Assembly: GCF_000024005.1 (NCBI RefSeq)
Contig: NC_013132.1
Coordinates: 6,256,001 to 6,320,000, forward strand
DNA length: 64,000 nucleotides
Direction: 5' to 3'
Origin: Chitinophaga pinensis DSM 2588
Lineage (GTDB): Bacteria > Bacteroidota > Bacteroidia > Chitinophagales > Chitinophagaceae
A program made the position numbers and the translations under genes. The notes beneath the pieces are model-generated. The model saw only the letters and a program-made list of their open reading frames with translations. It did no database searches and had not been told where the DNA came from. Shown piece by piece: positions 7,819-15,954 of this stretch; within the stretch, counting starts at the first letter, position 1, and each line of letters begins with the position of its first letter.

Positions 7819-8130
7819 ATGGATACGCAACAACTGCACATCCTTGCGATAGGAAGAAATGCCGAGATCATGACAGTAATGCAACGCCTGCTGAACGCAC
7901 CGGAGAACTGGAAAGGACTGGCGGTGACGACAGACGAAGCCGCACTGGCTGCCTTTGACCAGACATCATTTGATATCGTTTTGTTGTGCGCAGGGGTCAC
8001 ACCTGATGAAGAAGCGGCACTGACCGCCCACTTCTTACAACACGCTCCCGATGTCATCGTGAAAAGACACTTTGGTGGCGGCAGTGGTTTATTAAAGAAC
8101 GAAATATTATACGCCCTGGAGCACAGATAA
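7819..8130 (+). CDS. Small receiver-like protein lacking phospho-acceptor (103 aa)
   Basis: The ATG at 7819 gives 103 residues. Alternating strands and helices (HILAIGRN, GLAVTTDEAALAAFDQTSFDIVLLCAGV, DVIVKRHFGGGSGLLKNEILYALE) look like a small Rossmann or receiver fold. Where response regulators carry the phospho-acceptor (D-I-V-L-L-D) this protein has a cysteine (DIVLLCAG), and the N-terminal acidic pair is absent. I do not recognise a named family. It lies 10 bp after the nitroreductase and 23 bp before the second pirin, so it is part of the detoxification operon. A regulatory or thiol-sensing role is only a guess. Confidence 0.75.
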   Translation: MDTQQLHILAIGRNAEIMTVMQRLLNAPENWKGLAVTTDEAALAAFDQTSFDIVLLCAGVTPDEEAALTAHFLQHAPDVIVKRHFGGGSGLLKNEILYALEHR

Positions 8131-8153
8131 CACTCCGGTAAAAAATAGCTGCT

Positions 8154-9014
8154 ATGAAAAAGAATATTGCACACATCCTTGCAGGAAGAGCAAAAAACAT
8201 CACCCCTACACAGACGGTATTACAACCATTACCTCACCAGGATTTCCGTTTTGCCAACCCGTTTATCGTGTTGCACCACGGCGGACCAGACATCATTCCT
8301 CCGGGATCTGATGAAAGGATCCATCCCCATCCTCACCGTGGTTTTGCACCCGTAACCTTCCAGTTACAGGGACAGGCACACCACAAGGATACCACCGGTA
8401 ATGACCAGTTACTGAATGCGGGCGATGCGCAATGGATGTTTGCAGGAAAGGCCATCCTCCACAGTGAAGGCCCTTCAGAGCAGATGCATAAAGAAGGCGG
8501 TACAATAGAAATATTGCAGTTATGGATCAATGTACCCGCTGCACATAAATGGGATGATCCCCGTTACAAGTTTGTACGGAAAGAAGACATGCCCAGGATC
8601 TTTGAACAGGACGGTGTCAACATAAGGCTTGTAAGCGGCGCATTCGAAGGCCAGACAGGGCCGGTGAATATCTCTTTTACACCTGTTATTTCAGCAGTAG
8701 GTGAAATCGCCGGTGGAAAAGAAATAGAGTTTAACGTCACAGAAAACTACTGGACCCTGCTCTACGTCGCACATGGACGTGTGACCATCGACGATATCAC
8801 CCCTGTTGCAGAACATCATCTGATCGTATTCAACAGGGAAGGCAGCACCTTCTCTGTAGCTGCCAATGAGGACAGTCAGATCCTGTTCCTCTCTGCTGAA
8901 GTAATTGACGAACCAGTGGCTGCTAAAGACAATTTCGTGATGAACACGAAAGAAGAAGTTGACCAGGCAATAGAAGATTATAAGAACGGACGCTTTGGCA
9001 CATTGGCGTATTAA
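8154..9014 (+). CDS. Pirin family protein (second paralogue)
   Basis: A 286-residue canonical pirin. The metal ligands appear in IHPHPHRGFAPVTF (two histidines) and AILHSEGPSE (histidine and glutamate), with the C-terminal pirin domain from about residue 180 (NVTENYWTLLYVAHG). It differs clearly from the YhhW-like pirin at 6431, so this is not a recent duplication. Pirins are Fe(II)-binding cupins with quercetinase or redox-sensing activity. The position between the nitroreductase and the VOC dioxygenase, with gaps of about 20 bp, argues for cotranscription and a shared role in handling phenolic or quinone compounds. Confidence 0.93.
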   Translation: MKKNIAHILAGRAKNITPTQTVLQPLPHQDFRFANPFIVLHHGGPDIIPPGSDERIHPHPHRGFAPVTFQLQGQAHHKDTTGNDQLLNAGDAQWMFAGKAILHSEGPSEQMHKEGGTIEILQLWINVPAAHKWDDPRYKFVRKEDMPRIFEQDGVNIRLVSGAFEGQTGPVNISFTPVISAVGEIAGGKEIEFNVTENYWTLLYVAHGRVTIDDITPVAEHHLIVFNREGSTFSVAANEDSQILFLSAEVIDEPVAAKDNFVMNTKEEVDQAIEDYKNGRFGTLAY

Positions 9015-9031
9015 CTTTTAAAACATTTATT

Positions 9032-9964
9032 ATGGAAGATAGAATATTAGGTCTGCACCACATTACAGCGATTGCTGATAATGCTAAAAGAAACCTTCAG
9101 TTTTATACAGATACACTAGGGGTTCGTTTTGTAAAGAAGACAGTGAACTTCGACGATCCCGGTACATATCACTTCTATTTCGGTGACGAACACGGTACTC
9201 CCGGCACCATCCTCACATTCTTCCCATGGGAAGGCATCGGTCGCGGTAACACCGGTACCGGTATGGCCACAGAGATCGGTTATTCCGTTCCAGCAGGCAG
9301 CCTTGATTTCTGGGCTGACCGCTTCGCCGCTAAAAATGTGGTACATGGTCCTGTAGCAGAAAGATTCGGTGAACTGTACCTGCCATTCGAAGATCCCGAT
9401 GGACTGAAATTAAACCTGATCGTGCCTAAAAATGCAGACAACCGTACTGGTTGGGAAACGGCGGAAGTAAAAGCGGCCCACGCCACCAAAGGCTTCCACA
9501 GCATCGTACTGAACCTCAGAAGTATCGGTCCGACAGCTAATATCCTGACAGACGTACTGGGTTATAAATTCCTGGAACAGGAAGGTAACCGTCACCGTTT
9601 CATTACTGACGCCGTACAGGAAGCTGCTATCGTAGACCTGATCGAATCTCCGAAAGAATCTGCCGGTAAAGGCGGTGGCGGTACTAACCACCACGTTGCT
9701 TTCCGTGTGGCAAATGACGAGGTGCTGATGCAGTTCAGAGATAAAGTCCTGAAAAAAGGTCTCAATATCACCCAGAAAATCAACCGCGATTATTTCTACT
9801 CCCTGTATTTCAGAGAACCAGGCGGCGTACTGTTTGAACTGGCGACCAACAACCCCGGTTTTACCGTAGACGAACCGCTGGAACAACTGGGACAAAACCT
9901 GAAACTGCCGGTACAGTATGAATCTATCCGCGCAGATATCGAAAAAGTATTACCAGCGCTTTAA
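9032..9964 (+). CDS. Ring-cleaving dioxygenase, MhqO/MhqA type (VOC family)
   Basis: A 310-residue two-module VOC protein. The N-terminal module starts LGLHHITAIADNAKRNLQFY, with the first metal-binding histidine; a second histidine is expected in GGTNHHVAF (about residues 210-225), and the C-terminal glutamate in GGVLFELATN. The segments FGDEHGTPGTILTFF and ATEIGYSVP are typical of the MhqA/MhqE/MhqO family, which Bacillus uses against hydroquinones and catechols. It probably opens quinol rings in the cytoplasm. It is 18 bp after pirin 2 and followed by a GNAT and an MhqD-like hydrolase gene. Confidence 0.93.
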   Translation: MEDRILGLHHITAIADNAKRNLQFYTDTLGVRFVKKTVNFDDPGTYHFYFGDEHGTPGTILTFFPWEGIGRGNTGTGMATEIGYSVPAGSLDFWADRFAAKNVVHGPVAERFGELYLPFEDPDGLKLNLIVPKNADNRTGWETAEVKAAHATKGFHSIVLNLRSIGPTANILTDVLGYKFLEQEGNRHRFITDAVQEAAIVDLIESPKESAGKGGGGTNHHVAFRVANDEVLMQFRDKVLKKGLNITQKINRDYFYSLYFREPGGVLFELATNNPGFTVDEPLEQLGQNLKLPVQYESIRADIEKVLPAL

Positions 9965-9974
9965 TCTGAATAAA

Positions 9975-10277
9975 ATGGATGAAGTAGTAATCAGGCTCAA
10001 TGCCAAAAAACACGGCGCCTTCTATCTAATGCATGAAGGTGAACAGGCCGGTGAAATGGTGATCGGTATAGACGGCGACGTACTCACCGCCTATCATACA
10101 GAGATAATGCCCCAGGTCGAAGGTAAAGGCCTGGCCAGAATCCTGATGAATGGAATGGTGACCTACGCCCGTGAACACAACCTGAAAGTCAGACCATTGT
10201 GTGCTTATGTGCACGCACAGTTCAAAAAACATCCCGAAGAGTTTGCGGACATCTGGCTGAAACAGGAAGGAGAATAA
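9975..10277 (+). CDS. YjdJ-type small GNAT acetyltransferase
   Basis: The ATG at 9975 gives 100 residues, the size of the minimal YjdJ-type GNAT. The acetyl-CoA loop is recognisable in VEGKGLARILMNGMVTYAREH (Q/R-x-x-G-x-A-like), followed by RPLCAYVHAQFKKHPEEF, the family's C-terminal signature. The substrate of these short GNATs is not known. It is 11 bp after the dioxygenase gene and 18 bp before the hydrolase gene, so it is cotranscribed with the quinone detoxification genes. Confidence 0.85.
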   Translation: MDEVVIRLNAKKHGAFYLMHEGEQAGEMVIGIDGDVLTAYHTEIMPQVEGKGLARILMNGMVTYAREHNLKVRPLCAYVHAQFKKHPEEFADIWLKQEGE

Positions 10278-10294
10278 TCCAGATAATTGAACTT

Positions 10295-10912
10295 ATGCAT
10301 ACCAAGAATATAATAACAGCAGGGAAAAAGACGACAGAAGCAAAGAAAGCGCTGATCATGATACATGGTCGTGGTGGTAGTGCGGAAGACATCCTCACAC
10401 TGGCCAACTACCTGAACGTAAAGGACTATGCGCTGTTAGCCCCGCAGGCTACCGGTCATACATGGTACCCCTATTCGTTCCTCATGCCACCAGCTCAGAA
10501 TGAACCATGGCTGTCTTCCGCACTGAGTGTGCTGAAAGAAGTGGTGGACGATGTAGTGGCAGACGGTATCGCAGCAGAAAATATCTATTTCCTCGGATTC
10601 TCCCAGGGCGCCTGTCTGACCCTGGAATTCATCACCCGTAACGCGGCTAAATATGGTGGTACGGTAGCCTTTACCGGTGGACTGATCGGCGATCAGCTCT
10701 ATCCGGAGAACTACAGCGGGAATTTCAACGGAAGCCCGGTATTTATTGGTACCAGTAATCCCGATCCGCATGTACCGGTTGACCGTGTAAAAGCCACAGA
10801 GAAAGTGCTGAAGGACATGGGCGCTGATATTACGGTCAATGTGTATAATAACATGGGACATACCATCAGTCAGGAAGAGATAAACTGGGCGAATCAACTC
10901 GTCTTTAAATAA
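10295..10912 (+). CDS. MhqD-like phospholipase/carboxylesterase (alpha/beta hydrolase)
   Basis: The ATG at 10295 gives 205 residues. The oxyanion strand ALIMIHGRGGSAED, the nucleophile elbow GFSQGA, the acid in SNPDPHVP and the base in MGHTIS make a full Ser-Asp-His triad. The sequence HTWYPYSFLMP matches the YodD/MhqD branch of the Abhydrolase_2 family. In Bacillus, mhqD is paired with a ring-cleaving dioxygenase (mhqE) under the quinone-sensing repressor MhqR, so this gene completes a comparable gene set. It is the last gene before the large terminator at 11051-11098. Confidence 0.92.
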   Translation: MHTKNIITAGKKTTEAKKALIMIHGRGGSAEDILTLANYLNVKDYALLAPQATGHTWYPYSFLMPPAQNEPWLSSALSVLKEVVDDVVADGIAAENIYFLGFSQGACLTLEFITRNAAKYGGTVAFTGGLIGDQLYPENYSGNFNGSPVFIGTSNPDPHVPVDRVKATEKVLKDMGADITVNVYNNMGHTISQEEINWANQLVFK

Positions 10913-10928
10913 GGAAGACGCATCTTTC

Positions 10929-10960
10929 AATTAGGAATTAGGAATTAAGAATTAAGAATT
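10929..10960 (+). repeat. Heptameric repeat array R1
   Basis: About four and a half units of the heptamer family AATTAGG/AATTAAG in tandem. Four more arrays occur at 11156, 14335, 14621 and 14737. R1 and R2 are in inverted orientation and flank the 11.0-kb terminator. Confidence 0.8.
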
Positions 10961-11050
10961 CAAATGCAGGGGAGATCGTTGAGTAGGTGAAGCGAGTTGA
11001 GTGTAATGTGTTGTTGAACCGGCGTTTTTCCCTGCATCCTGATTTTGACT

Positions 11051-11098
11051 ATAAATACAAAGGGTGTCTGCCATATGGCGGACACCCTTTGTATTTAT
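11051..11098. terminator. Long symmetric bidirectional terminator
   Basis: An 18-bp perfect stem (ATAAATACAAAGGGTGTC at 11051-11068 and its complement at 11081-11098) encloses a second palindrome GCCATATGGC. It is placed between the convergent hydrolase operon and the Crp-type gene, and its A/T-rich outer arms serve as a U-tract in both directions. Confidence 0.8.
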
Positions 11099-11155
11099 CC
11101 TAATTTTCACTATTTCAATTGGAGCAAATAAATCAATAAACACACATTTTCAACC

Positions 11156-11187
11156 AATTCTTAATTCCTAATTCTTAATTCCTAATT
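11156..11187 (-). repeat. Heptameric repeat array R2
   Basis: The inverse complement of R1 (AATTCTT/AATTCCT units). It overlaps the last codons and the stop codon of the Crp-type gene at 11182, so the C-terminal residues of that protein come from repeat DNA. Confidence 0.8.
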
Positions 11188-11766
11188 TCCTTTCCTGTAC
11201 ATCGTACTCCTCACCTTACTCAAAAACTCCGGCGATACACCGATATACCGTGCAATATGATGCTGCGGAATACGTTGTACAATAGCAGGATATCTTTCCA
11301 TAAAAGCGAGATAACGTTCCTCTGCCGTCTGGGAGATAGAAGCATAAATACGCTGCTGCATCACACTGGCCGTACGTTGTAACAATATCCTGAACAGTCT
11401 TTCAAACTTAGGCACTTTCAGATACAGCAGGTTTTTATTCTCAAAGGTGATGGTCAGCAGTTCACAGTCCTCCAGCGTCTCAATATTTTGTCTTGAGGGC
11501 TGTTGCTCAGAGAAACTGGCCAGGTCAGCTACCCACCAGTCCTCTATAGCAAAGGTCAGATTGGTTTCGGCGCCCTGTTTGTCCACATAAAAGGTACGCA
11601 CACACCCTTTAAGGATATATGCCTCATAATCACAGACTTCCCCTTCTCTCAGGAGAAAACTTTTCTTTTTCACTTTCCTGTGTTCCAGGAGAGAATGGAA
11701 GATCTCCAGCTCTTCCGGCGTGAGCTGAATAAACCTGGCAACGAATTGGTCAATTGGGCCGAACAT
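11182..11766 (-). CDS. Crp/Fnr family transcriptional regulator
   Basis: A 194-residue protein with an N-terminal cyclic-nucleotide-binding-like beta barrel (about residues 25-115: KKKSFLLREGEVCDYEAYILKGCVRTFYVD) and a C-terminal helical HTH (IPQHHIARYIGVSPEFLSKVRSTM). The cNMP phosphate-binding cassette is not conserved, as is usual for the short Bacteroidota members, so the ligand is unknown. It is convergent with the quinone detoxification operon and divergent from the plug-domain gene at 11885; its target is not evident. The stop codon lies inside repeat array R2. Confidence 0.9.
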   Translation of the reverse strand: MFGPIDQFVARFIQLTPEELEIFHSLLEHRKVKKKSFLLREGEVCDYEAYILKGCVRTFYVDKQGAETNLTFAIEDWWVADLASFSEQQPSRQNIETLEDCELLTITFENKNLLYLKVPKFERLFRILLQRTASVMQQRIYASISQTAEERYLAFMERYPAIVQRIPQHHIARYIGVSPEFLSKVRSTMYRKGN

Positions 11767-11884
11767 AGTAAATTGATGGGCGGTTTTCTTAAATTTTACT
11801 TAAATGCTTACTTTCATCCGCAATAATAAGCAAAGCACTTAGTTTTTGACCGTAAATTAGATAGTTATTAATAAATCGTCCCGC

Positions 11885-14332
11885 ATGGAATTTTCATCAA
11901 TAAGAAAGTACACCCGACTAAAATGGATTATCCCTATCTGTTCTGCAGGCGTGCTTACAGCATTCTCCCTGTTGCCGGCTGACGACTGGCAGGATAAGGT
12001 TACAAATGCATTGGCACTGTTTGGAAAGCGTTACCCACAGGAAAAAGTATACCTGCATTTTGACAAAGACATCTATGCCTCCGGCGAAACGATGTGGTTC
12101 AAGGCATATATCATGCTTCAGAATCAGCCCTCTCTGACGGCTTCCATCCTGTATGTGGAGTTGCTGGATAAGGACGGGAATGTAGTCACTAAAAAAAGGC
12201 TGCCTGCTCAGGGCGCTGCCGCAGCTGGTGACTTTGAGTTGCCCGAAACCCTGAAATCCGGTCAGTACCAGGTCAGGGCATATACTGCCTGGATGCTGAA
12301 CTATGACCAGTCCTTCCTTTTCTACAAGAATATCGAAATACTGGACCCTTCTAAAAAGGTGACAGTACCGGCAAAGGATACGGCCAAAGCCGACTTTGCG
12401 GTACAGTTCTTCCCGGAAGGGGGTAATATGCTGGCAAACAATGCTGGTCTGGTAGCCTTCAAAGCCATTGATCAGAATGGCTTCCCGGTAGCCATCGCCG
12501 GTACGGTACAGAACAGCAGGAAAGAAACCGTAGCAGAGATCAAAACCATCCATGATGGTATGGGTACGTTCGAACTGACGCCCGCCGCTGGTGAACAATA
12601 CCGTGCGGTCGTGAAAGTAGGCGCCGGTCAGCAGAAAACATTTGACCTCCCCGCAGCAAGCACCGAGGGTGTAGCCCTGAAGCTCTACAACAGAGGTAAC
12701 CGTGTTTTCTACCAGGCTACCCTGGCCAACCCGGATGATACCACCTACCGCAGGATGATGGTCATCGGTCAGGTACAGAACCAGCTTGTATATAAAGCAC
12801 TCCTCGATGTAGGAGAAGGCCGTATCAGCGGTTTCATTCCTACACAGGGACTGCCGACTGGTATCGTACACGTGACCCTGTTCAGCGACAAAGGACTGCC
12901 GGTTTCCGAGCGACTGGCCTTTGTACGGAAAGCAGACCAGATTGACCTCAGCTTCATGAACGCGGAGATCACTACTACGCCGAGAGGAAAGAGCTCCATC
13001 GAGCTGTTTGCACCGGATAGTATGCAGAGTACCATGTCCGTCTCTATTACAGATGCCGACCAGGTACTGAAAGATCCGGATGAACACAATATCCTGTCTA
13101 CCTTCCTGATGACTTCCGACCTGAAAGGATATGTCTATAATCCGGCCTGGTACTTCAGAGATACCGCCAAAGCAACAGTCGATGCGATCGACCTGGTGAT
13201 GCTGACAAACGGATGGAGCAGATTCAGCTGGAAAAAGATCCTCAATAATGACATGCCACAGCTGAAGTTCCCTTATGAACAGGGCATGTCCATCAAGGGT
13301 ACAGCCGTAACCAATACCGGCCGTTATCCGGCAGCAGGTGGTAAAGTGGACTTTATCTTCAAAAACCCGCTGGATAGCAGCACCTCCTTCTCTTCTGCCG
13401 AAGTAAATGATAAAGGAGAGTTTGAAATTCCAAATATCCAGTTCATGGATACCGTCCTGGTATTCTTCCAGGGGAATGACAAACAGCGCAAAAAAGATGT
13501 GCAGGTGACCTTCGATAAACACTTCTTCGATATCAATCAGCCGGTAAGCACGCCTTATCCTGTCCGTGTACCACTGGGACTGGATAACGCAGCCATGAGC
13601 CGTTTCCTGATCACTGCCAATGAAAGCAATAAGGTCAACAGATCTATCACCAATAAAACCGTTTACCTGAAAGAGGTGAACATCCGTGATAAAAAGATCA
13701 CGCCACAGCAGACGACCGAGCAGCGTTATACCTCCGGGATGTTCTCTTCCGGCGATGGTTATACCTTCGACCTGACCAAAGAAACACCTTTCCAGCTGAA
13801 CGTATTCCAGTACCTGCAATCCAGAGTGGCAGGTCTGAATATCACCGGCGATCTTAACAACCCTGCCTTGTCATGGCGCGGGGGTAAGCCTTCATTGTAC
13901 CTGAACGAAATGCCAACCGACGTAAGTATGCTGGCAAACGTGAACGTCAATGACATTGCGTTGGTGAAAGTATTCCGTCCGCCGTTTATGGGTGGTTTCG
14001 GTGGTGGCGCCGGTGGTGCAATTGCCGTATACACCAAGAAAGGTGGCGATAACCAGGGCGATCAGACCATCCGTGGTTTCGAGCGTATGAAGAAAGCAGG
14101 TTACAGCCTGGTGAAAGAGTTCTATTCACCTGACTACGCCGTGAAGAAAGAAGTACATGAACTGCCTGACAAACGTCTGACCCTGTACTGGAACCCTTAC
14201 ATTTCTGTAGATTCCATTACTTATGCCAGGACGATCCAATTTTATAATAATGACTTCTCTAAACGTTTCCGTATTGTAGTAGAAGGTATTACTGCGGATG
14301 GACGTGTGGGACGTGTGGAACAGGTCTTTTAG
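11885..14332 (+). CDS. Macroglobulin-like/TonB plug-domain outer-envelope protein
   Basis: An 815-residue exported protein with an N-terminal hydrophobic segment (WIIPICSAGVLTAFSLLP). Near residues 55-150 it has a macroglobulin MG2-like domain (KVYLHFDKDIYASGETMWFKAY; QYQVRAYTAWMLNY), then further Ig-like repeats. Residues of about 640-720 form a TonB receptor plug domain (QYLQSRVAGLNITGD, RGGKPSLYLNEMPTDVS, GGAGGAIAVYTKKGG). A 22-strand barrel does not follow; only about 90 residues remain. Proteins of this layout are frequent in Chitinophaga, and their job is unknown. It is a single gene ending at repeat R3. Confidence 0.85.
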   Translation: MEFSSIRKYTRLKWIIPICSAGVLTAFSLLPADDWQDKVTNALALFGKRYPQEKVYLHFDKDIYASGETMWFKAYIMLQNQPSLTASILYVELLDKDGNVVTKKRLPAQGAAAAGDFELPETLKSGQYQVRAYTAWMLNYDQSFLFYKNIEILDPSKKVTVPAKDTAKADFAVQFFPEGGNMLANNAGLVAFKAIDQNGFPVAIAGTVQNSRKETVAEIKTIHDGMGTFELTPAAGEQYRAVVKVGAGQQKTFDLPAASTEGVALKLYNRGNRVFYQATLANPDDTTYRRMMVIGQVQNQLVYKALLDVGEGRISGFIPTQGLPTGIVHVTLFSDKGLPVSERLAFVRKADQIDLSFMNAEITTTPRGKSSIELFAPDSMQSTMSVSITDADQVLKDPDEHNILSTFLMTSDLKGYVYNPAWYFRDTAKATVDAIDLVMLTNGWSRFSWKKILNNDMPQLKFPYEQGMSIKGTAVTNTGRYPAAGGKVDFIFKNPLDSSTSFSSAEVNDKGEFEIPNIQFMDTVLVFFQGNDKQRKKDVQVTFDKHFFDINQPVSTPYPVRVPLGLDNAAMSRFLITANESNKVNRSITNKTVYLKEVNIRDKKITPQQTTEQRYTSGMFSSGDGYTFDLTKETPFQLNVFQYLQSRVAGLNITGDLNNPALSWRGGKPSLYLNEMPTDVSMLANVNVNDIALVKVFRPPFMGGFGGGAGGAIAVYTKKGGDNQGDQTIRGFERMKKAGYSLVKEFYSPDYAVKKEVHELPDKRLTLYWNPYISVDSITYARTIQFYNNDFSKRFRIVVEGITADGRVGRVEQVF

Positions 14333-14334
14333 AC

Positions 14335-14366
14335 AATTAAGAATTAGGAATTAGGAATTAAGAATT
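14335..14366 (+). repeat. Heptameric repeat array R3
   Basis: AATTAAG/AATTAGG units directly after the stop codon of the plug-domain gene, in the same orientation as R1 and inverted relative to R4 and R5. Confidence 0.8.
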
Positions 14367-14414
14367 GGCATGCAAATGCCTGTTTACGATCTGATTTTCT
14401 TAAATGAATAATAC

Positions 14415-14450
14415 ACGGGCGCTTCGGTAATGAGGCGCCCGTTGCCTTTA
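14415..14450 (+). terminator. Rho-independent terminator after plug-domain gene
   Basis: ACGGGCGC at 14415-14422 pairs with GCGCCCGT at 14435-14442 and is followed by TGCCTTTATT. Confidence 0.75.
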
Positions 14451-14563
14451 TTACAATATCAGTTCATCAGGGCCGGCTTGCTCCAAGGGCATATTTATCT
14501 ACGTTCTTTTATCCGAAACCTTCTCCCCTTACCCATCAGGGAACCTGCGCTCCGCCCAGCCCT

Positions 14564-14796
14564 GATTACTCCCCCATATCTTCCCTATACATCCTCTCCA
14601 CCCTCCCTCCGCTGCATTCCAATTCTTAATTCTTAATTCCTAATTCCTAATTAATTTTACCCCATAACAACCACTCCTCCGATTATTCCCCATATCTTCC
14701 CTATACATCCTCTCCATCCTCCCTCCGCTGCATTCCAATTCTTAATTCTTAATTCCTAATTCCTAATTAATTTTACCCTATGACAACCACTCCCAG
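14564..14796. repeat. Tandem duplication of the MFS gene 5' region (2 x about 117 bp)
   Basis: Unit 1 (14564-14680) and unit 2 (14681-14796) are nearly identical, including arrays R4 (14621-14655) and R5 (14737-14771). Unit 2 ends with the start of the MFS gene (ATGACAACCACTCC at 14780). The same place in unit 1 reads ATAACAACCACTCC, so that copy has lost its start codon. Confidence 0.85.
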
Positions 14797-15952
14797 GTCC
14801 GCCCGGCTCGCGACCGCTGCCTTTTTCTTCATCTCCGGCTTCAGTTTTTCCAGCTGGGCGTCCAGGATACCTGATATTCAACGTCAACTTTCCTTAAACA
14901 AGGCCCAATTAGGCTTCTACCTGTTTGCACTGCCGATCGGCCTGGTATTGACGCTGCCGGTTACCGGTTACCTTTTACAGCGGCATAGCAGCCGGAATAT
15001 TATGATGATCGGGGTATTGGTCTTCAATCTGATGCTGGCAATGATCGGGGTTGTAAATGAGCCCTGGCAGCTGGGGCTGGTGCTTTTCTGCTTCGGTTCC
15101 TCCCGGAATCTGATGAATATTTCTGTAAATGCACAATCTGTTGCCGTCCAGGCATTGTATAATCGGTCAATAATTACTACTTTTCATGGAGTATGGAGCC
15201 TGGCAGGTTTTGCTGCCGCAGCAGTAGGTGCTGTGATGGTCGATGTGAAGATAACACCGGCCTGGCATTTCCTGGTAGTGGCGATATTGATGACCATCAT
15301 GGGTTTTCTGGCATTCCCGGACAGTCCGCATGAACCGCCCAGGAAACAGGCCGATACCAAACGTTTTATCTGGCCCGACAAACACCTGATGAAGTATGGG
15401 CTGATATCATTTGCCGTCATGGCATGTGAGGGGACAATGTACGACTGGAGCAATATCTTCTTCCAGGAAGCAGTACATCCGCCGGAGAAACTGATCGCCG
15501 CCGGCTATGTCATTTACATGATTGCCATGAGTACCGGACGTTTTACCGGAGACAGGCTTGTCAACCGCCTGGGTATACCAACCATGATCAGGTACAGCGG
15601 CATACTGGTTCTCTGCGGATTCCTGGTGTCAGCTGTGTTACCGCATACGCTCTCTGCCAGTATCGGTTTTATGATGATCGGTTTCGGTGTTTCCTGTGTG
15701 GTGCCGCTGGTACTGCGGATGGCCACTATGAACACCAGCTTGAGCAGTGGTGCTGCCATTGCGGCCGTCTCTACCGTAGGCTATATGGGATTCCTGGTGG
15801 TACCGCCTGTAGTCGGTTTTCTGGCCGAAGGTTTAGGTATCAGATGGGCATTCGCCGTAATGGCCCTTTTTGGTGTACTGATCACCGTCCTGATATTACA
15901 GATAAAAGAAACAACACAAAAAACTACATTAACAGATAATCTAAAATCGTAA
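14780..15952 (+). CDS. MFS transporter, YbjJ-like
   Basis: A 390-residue 12-helix transporter. The opening FISGFSFSSWASRIPDIQ (TM1) is the signature of the YbjJ branch of MFS, and LLQRHSSRNIMMIG is the cytoplasmic loop after TM2. The second half shows RFTGDRLVNRLG and the final helices end at residue 375. The cargo is unknown for this branch. The stop codon is 2 bp before the HAD phosphatase gene, so they form an operon; E. coli also pairs ybjJ with a HAD phosphatase gene (ybjI), though of another subfamily. The upstream region is duplicated. Confidence 0.9.
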   Translation: MTTTPRSARLATAAFFFISGFSFSSWASRIPDIQRQLSLNKAQLGFYLFALPIGLVLTLPVTGYLLQRHSSRNIMMIGVLVFNLMLAMIGVVNEPWQLGLVLFCFGSSRNLMNISVNAQSVAVQALYNRSIITTFHGVWSLAGFAAAAVGAVMVDVKITPAWHFLVVAILMTIMGFLAFPDSPHEPPRKQADTKRFIWPDKHLMKYGLISFAVMACEGTMYDWSNIFFQEAVHPPEKLIAAGYVIYMIAMSTGRFTGDRLVNRLGIPTMIRYSGILVLCGFLVSAVLPHTLSASIGFMMIGFGVSCVVPLVLRMATMNTSLSSGAAIAAVSTVGYMGFLVVPPVVGFLAEGLGIRWAFAVMALFGVLITVLILQIKETTQKTTLTDNLKS

Positions 15953-15954
15953 AC

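Larger units (their letters stand above)
14333..14779. other. Intergenic block with terminator, repeats and tandem duplication
   Basis: This 447-bp gap contains repeat R3, a hairpin terminator, a C-rich stretch and two copies of a 116-117-bp unit. A plus-strand open frame at 14430-14636 starts inside the terminator stem and is probably not a gene. Confidence 0.7.

Noticed and set aside
11918..13819. A 633-codon open frame on the minus strand inside the plug-domain gene
   Set aside because: It is antisense to a clear domain-bearing gene; the translation is rich in Cys, His, Phe and Arg, without domains or membrane pattern. Such shadow frames are usual at this base composition.
14430..14636. 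A plus-strand frame of 68 codons before the YbjJ-like gene
   Set aside because: It starts within the terminator hairpin, consists of Pro/Leu/Arg-rich sequence and runs into duplicated repeat DNA.
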